Shown: piece after piece, positions 1 to 5,680 of the stretch
Position numbering within the stretch: position 1 is the first letter of the stretch
Layout: the number at the start of each line of letters is the position of its first letter
Origin: JBBIRT01 sp037441725
GTDB lineage: Bacteria > Desulfobacterota > BSN033 > UBA1163
DNA length: 7,995 nucleotides
Reading direction: 5' to 3'
Assembly (NCBI GenBank): GCA_037441725.1
Contig: JBBIRT010000141.1
Span: forward strand, 1 to 7,995
The notes under the pieces: generated by a model
Seen by the model: the letters and a program-made list of their open reading frames with translations, nothing else
Told to the model about the DNA's origin: nothing
Databases searched by the model: none
Made by a program: the position numbers and the translations under genes

Positions 1-203
1 ATAGCCTAAAACCAGAGGCAGTCGTGAAGGCCTTAGAGGGCATGACCAAACCTGGTAGCCTGAAGACCGTTTTTGGCCCTGGCCATATGGGAGGTCTAAA
101 AACATTTGGAGTCAATGGAATGCTTGTAAGACCTATTCCAATTACTGTAATCCAGAAGAATGATATAAAAATGATTAAATGGGTCACCCCAGAGCTCCCC
201 TAA
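1..203 (+). CDS. ABC transporter substrate-binding protein, C-terminal fragment (LivK-like, first tandem copy)
   Basis: The window opens inside this gene. The frame beginning at base 3 gives 66 residues and ends at TAA 201-203. The fragment aligns without gaps to the last 66 residues of the complete binding protein at 402-1640; I count 49 of 66 identical, including the motifs KPGSL, FGPG, MGGLKT and the identical end KWVTPELP. It is therefore the C-terminal lobe end of a periplasmic HAAT-family (Peripla_BP_6 type) solute receptor. The two copies lie head to tail in front of a single set of permease and ATPase genes, so both may feed the same transporter, perhaps with different ligands (inference). 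The N-terminal part, signal peptide and promoter are outside the window. No gene symbol is given because the ligand is unknown. Confidence 0.93.
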   Translation, partial: SLKPEAVVKALEGMTKPGSLKTVFGPGHMGGLKTFGVNGMLVRPIPITVIQKNDIKMIKWVTPELP

Positions 204-248
204 AAATAGGAAGAGTTAAATATATATTTTGTTATAAATCCAATCCTC

Positions 249-265
249 TCCCTTAACCGAAGGGA
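249..265 (+). other. Small hairpin in the spacer after the first binding-protein gene
   Basis: TCCCTT (249-254) and AAGGGA (260-265) form a perfect 6-bp stem with a 5-base loop, 46 bases after the stop of the first binding-protein gene. No T tract follows, so this is not a convincing intrinsic terminator. It could protect the 3' end of the upstream message or be chance. The surrounding spacer (204-401) holds no recognisable promoter: TATAAA at 233-238 has no acceptable -35 element at the right distance. Confidence 0.25.
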
Positions 266-307
266 ATACCTTACAAGTTTCTCATTTCGTCAATAGGAAA
301 GGATGCC

Positions 308-385
308 ATGAAGGAGTCTCGATTTAAAATGAGAGGAGAGGATGAAATCAATAAACCCATAAAAGATTTAAATGATAGAAATTAA
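308..385 (+). CDS. Possible 25-codon leader ORF upstream of the binding protein
   Basis: ATG at 308 opens a 25-residue frame closed by TAA 383-385. A purine-rich AGGAAAGGA lies at 294-302, at a usable distance from this ATG. The peptide is very hydrophilic and rich in Lys, Asp, Glu and Arg, and it resembles no family I know. It ends about 16 bases before the start of the full binding protein, overlapping the approach to that gene's ribosome binding site, so translation could in principle couple to it. A short ORF of this size in a spacer of nearly 200 bases may well be chance, and there is no run of a single regulatory amino acid as in attenuator peptides. Confidence 0.15.
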   Translation: MKESRFKMRGEDEINKPIKDLNDRN

Positions 386-386
386 T

Positions 387-393
387 AAGGAGG
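387..393 (+). promoter_or_regulatory. Ribosome binding site that fixes the binding-protein start at 402
   Basis: AAGGAGG at 387-393 is a near-perfect Shine-Dalgarno sequence placed 8 bases before ATG 402. An upstream in-frame ATG at 372 has no such site and would put ten charged residues in front of the signal peptide. The start at 402 is therefore preferred. Confidence 0.8.
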
Positions 394-401
394 GTAAGAA
401 A

Positions 402-1640
402 ATGGTTAGAAAAATATTTTCTCTCGGAGGTTTAGGCCTGTTCTTCTTATCTTTAATATTATTCAACTTCGTCGGTAGTGGAGAGGCTCAAGAGGCTAAA
501 AGTTTTAAAACCCTTAAGATTGGGACGATCTCACCCATTTCAGGTCCTCTTGGAGTCATTGGTCTAACCTGGGGGCGTGGGTTTAATCTATGCGCAGATT
601 GGTTGAATGAACAGGGAGGAATAAAAGTTGGAGCTGATAAATATAAAATCCAGTTCATCCATGAGGATAGTAAGGCAAGCCCTGAAGCTGCTGCAGCCGC
701 TGCCAATAAGCTCGTCCATCAAGATAAGGTGAAGTTTGTAATTGGGGATGTATTAAATCCCTGCTCAGAGGCCATTTACAGTGTTACCAACCCTGCCGGT
801 GTGCTCCATGTCTTGTTATATACGATGGATCCATATCGAGAAGATCAATGGGGTTTGGGCCCTGACAATCCCCTGTTGGTTCTCCACATGCCAACCATAA
901 CCCTTTCCTATGACTCTTTCTTTAAATACCTGAATAAAACTTATCCAAATGTAAAGAAACTGGTTTATGGGGTAGCCAATTATCCTTTTACTCGAATGAT
1001 AAAAGAAGCTATTGATACGGCCGAGGCAAACGGATTTAAGGTATTAGGGGGCGAAACCCTCGATTATGGTTGGACAGATTTTTATCCCTTTATGACTGCT
1101 CTTCTGAAGAATAAACCCGATGGAATCTTCATTATTCACGGCGGTGGCCCAGACTTGGTCGCGGTGGAGATCAAGGCTGCCCGTGAGCTTGGGTTTAAAG
1201 GACCTATCATCTCATTTGGCTCAGCAAGTCCATTATTGATCCCAACCACTGTAGGGGCCCAGAATAGTTATGACATCATATGCAACCAGGCCTTTGCAGG
1301 TGCACCGGAGGCAACAAAGATGATGAAAGAAGTCAAGAAAAGGTGGGACGCAAAATTTCCAAAAGAGGTTTTTATCGACGATGCTTTGATGGCATGGGAT
1401 GAAGTATGGGTTTTGGCTCAAGGAATAGAAAAGGCTAACAGCCTTGATCCAGAAGTGGTTTTAAAAGCTCTCGAGAACATGAATAAACCAGGTAGTTTAA
1501 ATACGACTTTTGGCCCTGGCTCCATGGGAGGTTTAAAAACCTTAGGAGTTAACAGAATGCTTGTTCGACCTTTCCCCGTTACTGTGGTTCAAAAGGGAAA
1601 GATCAGTATGGTGAAATGGGTAACCCCTGAATTACCATAG
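402..1640 (+). CDS. livK: HAAT-family ABC transporter substrate-binding protein (LivK-like)
   Basis: This 412-residue periplasmic solute receptor would capture a ligand and deliver it to the LivHM permease. The start at 402 is chosen for its ribosome binding site (387-393) and because it begins a classic Sec signal peptide: VRK at residues 2-4, a hydrophobic core at about 5-24, and a likely cleavage after GEA (27-29). There is no lipobox cysteine, so the protein should be soluble in the periplasm. The mature part begins with the family signature KIGTISPISGPLG and contains AADWLNEQGG-like and EDSKASPEAA motifs of the type I periplasmic fold (Peripla_BP_6). The length is normal for the family. 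It lies between a paralogous fragment (1-203) and livH. 'LivK' describes the family; the ligand could be branched-chain amino acids, another amino acid, urea, an amide or an aromatic or aliphatic acid, and the sequence does not decide this. Confidence 0.93.
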   Translation: MVRKIFSLGGLGLFFLSLILFNFVGSGEAQEAKSFKTLKIGTISPISGPLGVIGLTWGRGFNLCADWLNEQGGIKVGADKYKIQFIHEDSKASPEAAAAAANKLVHQDKVKFVIGDVLNPCSEAIYSVTNPAGVLHVLLYTMDPYREDQWGLGPDNPLLVLHMPTITLSYDSFFKYLNKTYPNVKKLVYGVANYPFTRMIKEAIDTAEANGFKVLGGETLDYGWTDFYPFMTALLKNKPDGIFIIHGGGPDLVAVEIKAARELGFKGPIISFGSASPLLIPTTVGAQNSYDIICNQAFAGAPEATKMMKEVKKRWDAKFPKEVFIDDALMAWDEVWVLAQGIEKANSLDPEVVLKALENMNKPGSLNTTFGPGSMGGLKTLGVNRMLVRPFPVTVVQKGKISMVKWVTPELP

Positions 1641-1667
1641 GCGATATCAAATCTGAAAAGGTGAATA

Positions 1668-1701
1668 GGGACTAAGGGTTATCTGATACCTGCCCAGTCC
1701 T
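1668..1701 (+). other. Intercistronic hairpin between livK and livH
   Basis: GGACT (1669-1673) pairs with AGTCC (1696-1700), extended outward by a G-T pair (1668/1701). Inward, after a two-A bulge, GGG (1676-1678) pairs with CCC (1693-1695). The structure ends just before the AAGGGG ribosome binding site of livH (1703-1708). There is no T run, so it is not a standard terminator. Hairpins after binding-protein genes commonly stabilise the upstream message or reduce expression of the permease genes; that role here is inferred. Confidence 0.4.
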
Positions 1702-1719
1702 AAAGGGGTAAGATTATTC

Positions 1720-2589
1720 ATGTTTGGTATTCCAATTGAATCATTGGTGCAAAGCCTTATCAATGGCATTGCCCTAGGTTGGATTTATATCCTTATCGCC
1801 ATGGGCTTGAGCCTGATCTTTGGAATTATGAGAATCCTCCAGTTTGCCCATGGTGAGGTTTACATGCTCGGAGCCTATACCATCTATTTTTTCAGCGTCA
1901 CTCACGGATTCAGTTTCTTTACGGCAATGCTGATCAGCTTGGTGATGGGTCTTGTATTGGGTCTTATCCTCGAAAGGTTCTTCTTCCGTCCTCTTGGGGG
2001 TGAGCTCCTGACGACGATCATGGTCGCTTTGGGACTGATGATCATTCTGCAGGCCAGCGTTACAGTGGGTTTTGGTGTCACCCCTAAGTCAATTCCTTCA
2101 TTTGCCCCCCAGCCCGCCGAGATCTTAGGAATCATGCTTGGCAGGGATAGGCTTATTGCGGTCGGGGTCAGCATAGGGATGATCTTACTCCTTTATCTCT
2201 TTCTTAAGAAGACAAAATACGGTCAAGCCTTAACAGCTTCAGCCCAACACCCAGAAGCCAGCCTTCTAATGGGAATCGATCCGACTCAGATGTCTGTCAT
2301 TGCCATGGCCATTGGGAGTGCCTTAGCCGCTATTTCTGGGGGGTTAATGGGAGCCATTTTTCCCATCAATCCTTTTATGGGAGGAACTGCTCTGATGAAG
2401 GGGCTGATCATCATTATCCTGGGAGGGATGGGAAGCCTTTTGGGGGTGGTGGTTGGGGGAATGATCTTAGGGCTTATTGATGGCATAGCCCCTGTCCTGG
2501 CTGGACCTGCAGCAGCAGCCATCTCCCCCCTTTTCATCGTTGCAATCATTCTGGTGGTCAGGCCTCAAGGTTTATTTGGTCATGAGTGA
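1720..2589 (+). CDS. livH: HAAT-family ABC transporter permease LivH
   Basis: This is a 289-residue inner-membrane permease, one half of the LivHM transmembrane channel. The N-terminal signature INGIALGWIYILIAMGLSLI and the nearby FGIMRILQFAHGE (residues 34-46) are diagnostic of LivH. Hydrophobic stretches lie at roughly 12-36, 47-60, 64-85, 97-117, 143-162, 191-212, 226-252 and 260-281. The cytoplasmic loop at about 163-190 (TKYGQALTASAQHPEASLLM, then GID) matches the EAA-like coupling region that contacts the ATPases, and the protein ends with the usual RPQGLFG. ATG 1720 is preceded by AAGGGG at 1703-1708. The stop overlaps the start of livM by 8 bases, a sign of translational coupling. Length and motifs are normal, and nothing suggests damage. 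Confidence 0.95.
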   Translation: MFGIPIESLVQSLINGIALGWIYILIAMGLSLIFGIMRILQFAHGEVYMLGAYTIYFFSVTHGFSFFTAMLISLVMGLVLGLILERFFFRPLGGELLTTIMVALGLMIILQASVTVGFGVTPKSIPSFAPQPAEILGIMLGRDRLIAVGVSIGMILLLYLFLKKTKYGQALTASAQHPEASLLMGIDPTQMSVIAMAIGSALAAISGGLMGAIFPINPFMGGTALMKGLIIIILGGMGSLLGVVVGGMILGLIDGIAPVLAGPAAAAISPLFIVAIILVVRPQGLFGHE

Positions 2590-3553
2590 GAAACCTCCAA
2601 TGAAATTATTAGGCATTTCGTTAATAATTGTCTTTCTTTTCTGCTTACCCTTAATTTTAAAAAACATTTATTGGCTCCACGTCCTCAGTCTTGCATGGAT
2701 CAATGTTCTTTTAGCCTCAAGCTTGCGTACCATTAATCTCACAGGAGAACTCTCTTTGGGACAGGTAGGCTTCAAGCTGAATGGGGCTTATTCCTCAGCT
2801 CTATAATCGCTGAACACACGACTCTCTGTTTGGTTAACGATGCAGCTTGGTGGGTTAGTAGCTGCAAGCATTGCCTTCATCCTGAGTTACCCCATTCTTA
2901 GGGCCAAAGGGGTCTATTTTACTGTTTTGACCTTTTTAGTCTCCGAAATCTTCAGGCTCAGTATGTGGTATACCCCAAGCCTCTCTGGAGGACCTGCAGG
3001 CTTATCCAAGATCCCTGCTCCCAACCGCATCCATCTTTTTGGAATGGGAACCATTACCTTTACAACCAAAACCTCTTATTATTATCTTCTCCTGATCATA
3101 GTGATGATAAGCCTCATCATTCTTTTCCGTATTGAACGTTCCTTTGGATTTACTTGGTTAGCGATCAGACAAAATGATAGTTTAGCAGAATCCGTTGGGA
3201 TTAACGTAATGGGCTATAAACTGATTGCCTTTGTCATTGGATGTTTCTTTGCTGGAATTGCCGGTGCCTTATTTGCTCATTTCATGCACCTTCTAACGAC
3301 GGATGTCACAGCAATGTTTGGTATGCTTATGTCCATCTATATTGTCATTTATATGGTAGTGGGGGGGCAATCCAGTTTTGCTGGCCCCATTTTAGGTGCC
3401 GTCACTCTCACCCTCGTTCCTGAGTTTGCTCGTCCCCTGAAAGAATACCAACCTATCATCTTTGGGGCTCTGGTCATTCTCATCATTTTCTTTATGCGTC
3501 AAGGGCTGATTGGTTTACCAAATTATATCTCCTCAAGATTGAGAAAAAGATAA
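2582..3553 (+). pseudogene. livM: HAAT-family ABC transporter permease LivM, interrupted by an in-frame stop
   Basis: This is the second permease half. ATG 2582 overlaps the livH stop. The frame runs 74 codons, meets TAA at 2804-2806, and continues open in the same frame to TAA 3551-3553; the total of 323 codons before the final stop is a normal LivM length. The first part has LTGELSLGQVGF, and the second part (first ATG 2840) has YPILRAKGVYFTVLTF, LSGGPAGL, WLAIRQNDSLAESVGINVMG, AGIAGALFAHF, VVGGQSSFAGPILGA and MRQGLIGL, all typical of LivM. The family normally reads GF-M-x-I-GAY followed by a Leu-rich stretch; here codons 65, 67 and 75 are AAG, AAT and TAA, each one T-to-A change from the expected Met, Ile and Leu. 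A sequence or assembly error is more likely than true decay, since the downstream 249 codons show no other damage. If the stop is real, two fragments (2582-2806 and about 2840-3553) would result and the transporter would probably be inactive. Confidence 0.85.
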
Positions 3554-3654
3554 AGGGCTCATTTAAACAGGATATTTATAAATATTGGCGTGTGAAATTC
3601 AAGAGATGTTCAGGTTAAACAAGATTTGATTCATGAAAGGGGTAGAGGGAAAGA
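3554..3654 (+). other. livM-livG spacer with AT-rich palindrome and short direct repeat
   Basis: This 101-base spacer is long for a liv operon, where these genes often abut. It holds a perfect 14-base palindrome, ATATTTATAAATAT (3572-3585). It also holds an 11-base imperfect direct repeat, TTAAACAGGAT (3563-3573) and TTAAACAAGAT (3615-3625), whose copies start 52 bases apart. No clear promoter, terminator or gene was seen. These could be a binding site for a regulator or simply AT-rich spacer. Confidence 0.3.
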
Positions 3655-4390
3655 TTGCTTGAAATTACTGGATTAACAAAGTATTTTGGAGGACTGGCTG
3701 CTGTTGTCGATTTAAATTTAGATGTACACCAGAGAGAAATTCTCGGTCTGATTGGGCCAAACGGGGCTGGGAAAAGTACAATCCTGAATATGATATCAGG
3801 TAGCCTTCGGCCTAACAGTGGTAAGATATTTTTTAAAGGGGAAGAGATCACTCATCTTCCAGCACATGGTCGTGCTCAAAGAGGAATTGCTCGAGTCTTC
3901 CAAGCAAATACCCTCTTCCCAGATCTTTCTGTTATAAAAAATGTTAGGGTCGGGTTCCATCTTCATTCCGGAATTGGATTTTGGGACTCCTTCTTTGGAC
4001 GAAAGCATTCTATAGACTCCCAAGAAAAAAAACTTTATGAAAAAACCTTAGAAATTCTTTATCTCGTTGGACTATATGAAGAGAGAGAGAAGGTCGCGAC
4101 AGACCTTCCCCATGCAAGTCAACGTACCCTATGTCTTGCCATCGCCCTGGCTACTGAACCGAGTTTATTGCTCCTCGACGAACCAGTAACCGGAATGAAT
4201 GCTGAAGAAGTTGTAAAAATGCTTTCTGTGATCAGGAAACTACGAGATGAGAAAAGCATCACCTGCATCCTCGTAGAGCATAATATTAGGGCAGTAATGA
4301 ATCTCTGCGAGCGGATTGCTGTGGTCAATTATGGGAGGAAGATTGCAGAAGGCACCCCTAAAGAAATTAGCGAAAACCCGGCCGTGATCG
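3655..4390 (+). CDS. livG: HAAT-family ABC transporter ATP-binding protein LivG (3' end lost in gap)
   Basis: This is a cytoplasmic ATPase that powers the LivHM permease as partner of LivF. TTG 3655 is taken as the start: an in-frame TAG lies at 3643-3645, there is no ATG between, a GAGGG-type site sits at 3645-3649, and the protein then begins with the standard LEITGLTKYFGGL. Motifs, in order: Walker A GPNGAGKST (34-42); Q-loop Gln83 in VFQANTLFPDLS; the LivG-type insert at about 100-150; signature position LPHAS (151-155); Walker B LLLLDEP with Asp175 and Glu176; D-loop region TGMNAEE; and switch His209 in VEHNIRAVM. The signature departs from LSGGQ, with Ala replacing the conserved second Gly. 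The frame is readable to Ile245, three bases before the run of N, close to the usual LivG end (normally a few residues after an 'AVIEAYLG'-like motif). The true stop is therefore inside the gap; residues read beyond the gap in this frame are not LivG. Confidence 0.92.
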
Positions 4391-4459
4391 NNNNNNNNNN
4401 NNNNNNNNNNNNNNNNNNNNNNNNNNNNNNNNNNNNNNNNNNNNNNNNNNNNNNNNNNN
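4391..4459. other. Assembly gap (69 N)
   Basis: Bases 4391-4459 are all N. The gap hides the livG stop codon and the livF start codon. 69 is not a common default gap size, so it may be an estimate from read pairing. Confidence 0.99.
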
Positions 4460-5122
4460 GGGATATTAAAGGGGATCTCTTTAGGGGTCGAACAGGGTGA
4501 AATTGTAACCCTGATTGGGAGTAATGGAGCAGGCAAAACCACAACCTTGCGGGCCATTTCAGGATTGAAACGCCCTGATTCAGGAGAGATTCGATTTAAA
4601 CAGAAAAGGATTGATCAGATGACCCCACAGGATATCTTTAAAATGGGCATCTCTCACGTCCCGCAAGGAAGATGGCCTTTCCCCTATATGTCTGTTTTAG
4701 AAAATATCAAATTAGGGGCTTACCATCGAAGAGATAAGAAACAAGTAGAAAAAGACCTTGAAGAGTTATTCGAACAATTTCCAGTGTTGGGAAAAAGAAA
4801 AACGCAACAGGCGAGGACCCTGAGTGGTGGGGAACAACAGATGTTGGTGATTGCCCGTGCCCTGATGTCCCGGCCAGAGCTCTTACTTATGGACGAACCT
4901 TCCTTAGGTCTTGCCCCTACCATTGTGCGAGAGATAGCGAAAATTGTGCAGGAGATCAATCAGGATGGGACAAGTGTTTTATTCGTTGAGCAGAATGCTC
5001 AACTTGCCCTCAGGATAGCCCACCGAGGTTATGTTTTAGAGACAGGAAACATTGTACTACAAGGATTGGCAAAAGACCTATTGGAAAGTGGACAAGTAAA
5101 AAAAGCTTATTTAATTTATTAA
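4460..5122 (+). CDS. livF: HAAT-family ABC transporter ATP-binding protein LivF (5' end lost in gap)
   Basis: This is the second ATPase subunit of the transporter. Visible from the first base after the gap are 220 residues to TAA 5120-5122; LivF proteins are usually about 235, so some 15-20 N-terminal residues lie in the N run. Motifs: LKGISLGV then Walker A GSNGAGKTT (4517-4543); the LivF-specific GISHVPQGRWPFPYMSVLEN; canonical signature LSGGE (4820-4834); Walker B LLLMDEP (Asp codon 4892, Glu codon 4895); D-loop SLGLAP; and VEQNAQLAL, where Gln takes the place of the switch His, as is usual in LivF. It ends with YVLETGNIVLQG and KKAYLIY. A TTG at 4547 is not a credible start because it lies after Walker A. 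LivF keeps a canonical signature while LivG does not. Confidence 0.93.
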   Translation, partial: GILKGISLGVEQGEIVTLIGSNGAGKTTTLRAISGLKRPDSGEIRFKQKRIDQMTPQDIFKMGISHVPQGRWPFPYMSVLENIKLGAYHRRDKKQVEKDLEELFEQFPVLGKRKTQQARTLSGGEQQMLVIARALMSRPELLLMDEPSLGLAPTIVREIAKIVQEINQDGTSVLFVEQNAQLALRIAHRGYVLETGNIVLQGLAKDLLESGQVKKAYLIY

Positions 5123-5210
5123 TCAATACGATTCACGTTAATTTACCGCCCCTTAAGTTTTTTTAATTGACCAGTGGTACGTTAACTGAACAGATCGGAG
5201 GTGATAGCAA
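5123..5210 (+). other. Spacer between livF and the VOC gene
   Basis: This 88-base spacer contains a T run at 5158-5164 with no GC-rich stem before it, so it is not a clear terminator. TTGACC at 5167-5172 resembles a -35 box, but the sequence 17 bases downstream (ACAGAT) is a poor -10. ACGTTAA occurs twice (5135-5141 and 5179-5185). The right part of the cluster may share the liv transcript or have its own weak promoter here; the sequence does not settle this. Confidence 0.25.
5197..5205 (+). promoter_or_regulatory. Strong ribosome binding site of the VOC gene
   Basis: GGAGGTGAT (5197-5205) is fully complementary to the 3' end of typical bacterial 16S rRNA and ends 5 bases before ATG 5211, so it fixes that start. 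Confidence 0.8.
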
Positions 5211-5654
5211 ATGATAAAGAGCACAGACCATTTTAGCTTTACCGTGAGTAATCTGGAGGATTCCCTCCATTTCTTCTGTGATCTTCTCGGATTGAAGGCC
5301 TCACCAATTATGGAGGTAGAAAATGAAGATGTCCAGAAGATTATTAATATGCCTGGAGCCCGTCTCCGTATTTCCTTAGTACAGATCCCTGACAATCAAA
5401 AGATAGAATTGATTGAATATGTCAAGCCAAAGGGGAGAAGAATAGACTCAGAAACCTGCAATCCTGGCGTGGGACATCTTGCCCTGAGAGTGGATGATAT
5501 TCAAAAAATGTATGAAGATCTTATAAAAAAGGGGATAACATTTAAAAATCCTCCTGTCTGGACCGTAAGTAATGATGGGAAAAGCAAATGGGGGGTATGT
5601 TATTTAAAGGGGCCTGACGAGATTACCCTCGAATTGATAGAGGTTGTAGAATAG
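5211..5654 (+). CDS. VOC-superfamily protein (glyoxalase/epimerase/dioxygenase-like)
   Basis: This is a 147-residue cytoplasmic protein with two beta-alpha-beta-beta-beta modules, at about 3-70 and 85-145. The VOC metal positions appear complete: His7 in DHFSFTV, Glu66 (or Glu69) in KIELIEY, His89 in GVGHLALRV and Glu141 in ITLELIE. Superfamily members with this layout include glyoxalase I, methylmalonyl-CoA epimerase and ring-cleavage dioxygenases. The length and lone two-module form fit a glyoxalase or epimerase better than an extradiol dioxygenase, but the substrate cannot be assigned. The start at 5211 follows a perfect ribosome binding site. It lies 88 bases after livF and 26 bases before the E1 alpha gene, so it probably belongs to the dehydrogenase unit, perhaps handling or detoxifying a related keto, aldehyde or acyl-CoA intermediate (inference). 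Confidence 0.85.
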   Translation: MIKSTDHFSFTVSNLEDSLHFFCDLLGLKASPIMEVENEDVQKIINMPGARLRISLVQIPDNQKIELIEYVKPKGRRIDSETCNPGVGHLALRVDDIQKMYEDLIKKGITFKNPPVWTVSNDGKSKWGVCYLKGPDEITLELIEVVE

Positions 5655-5670
5655 AAAATCCTTTTTCATA

Positions 5671-5678
5671 GGAGGTGA
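5671..5678 (+). promoter_or_regulatory. Ribosome binding site that fixes the E1 alpha start at 5681
   Basis: GGAGGTGA (5671-5678) precedes ATG 5681. An in-frame GTG at 5675 lies inside this site and so is not a plausible start. Confidence 0.75.
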
Positions 5679-5680
5679 AT

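Noticed and set aside
233..238. TATAAA as a -10 promoter box for the binding-protein gene
   Set aside because: No recognisable -35 element lies 15-19 bases upstream; AT-rich spacer gives such hexamers by chance.
372..401. Upstream in-frame ATG (372) as start of the binding protein
   Set aside because: It has no ribosome binding site and would place a charged extension before the signal peptide. ATG 402 has AAGGAGG at the right distance.
3241..3423. Separate small + strand gene inside livM
   Set aside because: It is a shadow frame of the well-supported LivM sequence, rich in Cys, His and Trp, with no family resemblance.
4391..4500. Extension of LivG through the N run to a stop at 4498-4500
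   Set aside because: The codons after the gap in that frame do not resemble a LivG end, while another frame gives an unmistakable LivF. The through-reading is an artefact of the gap.
5158..5164. T run after livF as an intrinsic terminator
   Set aside because: There is no GC-rich stem immediately before it.
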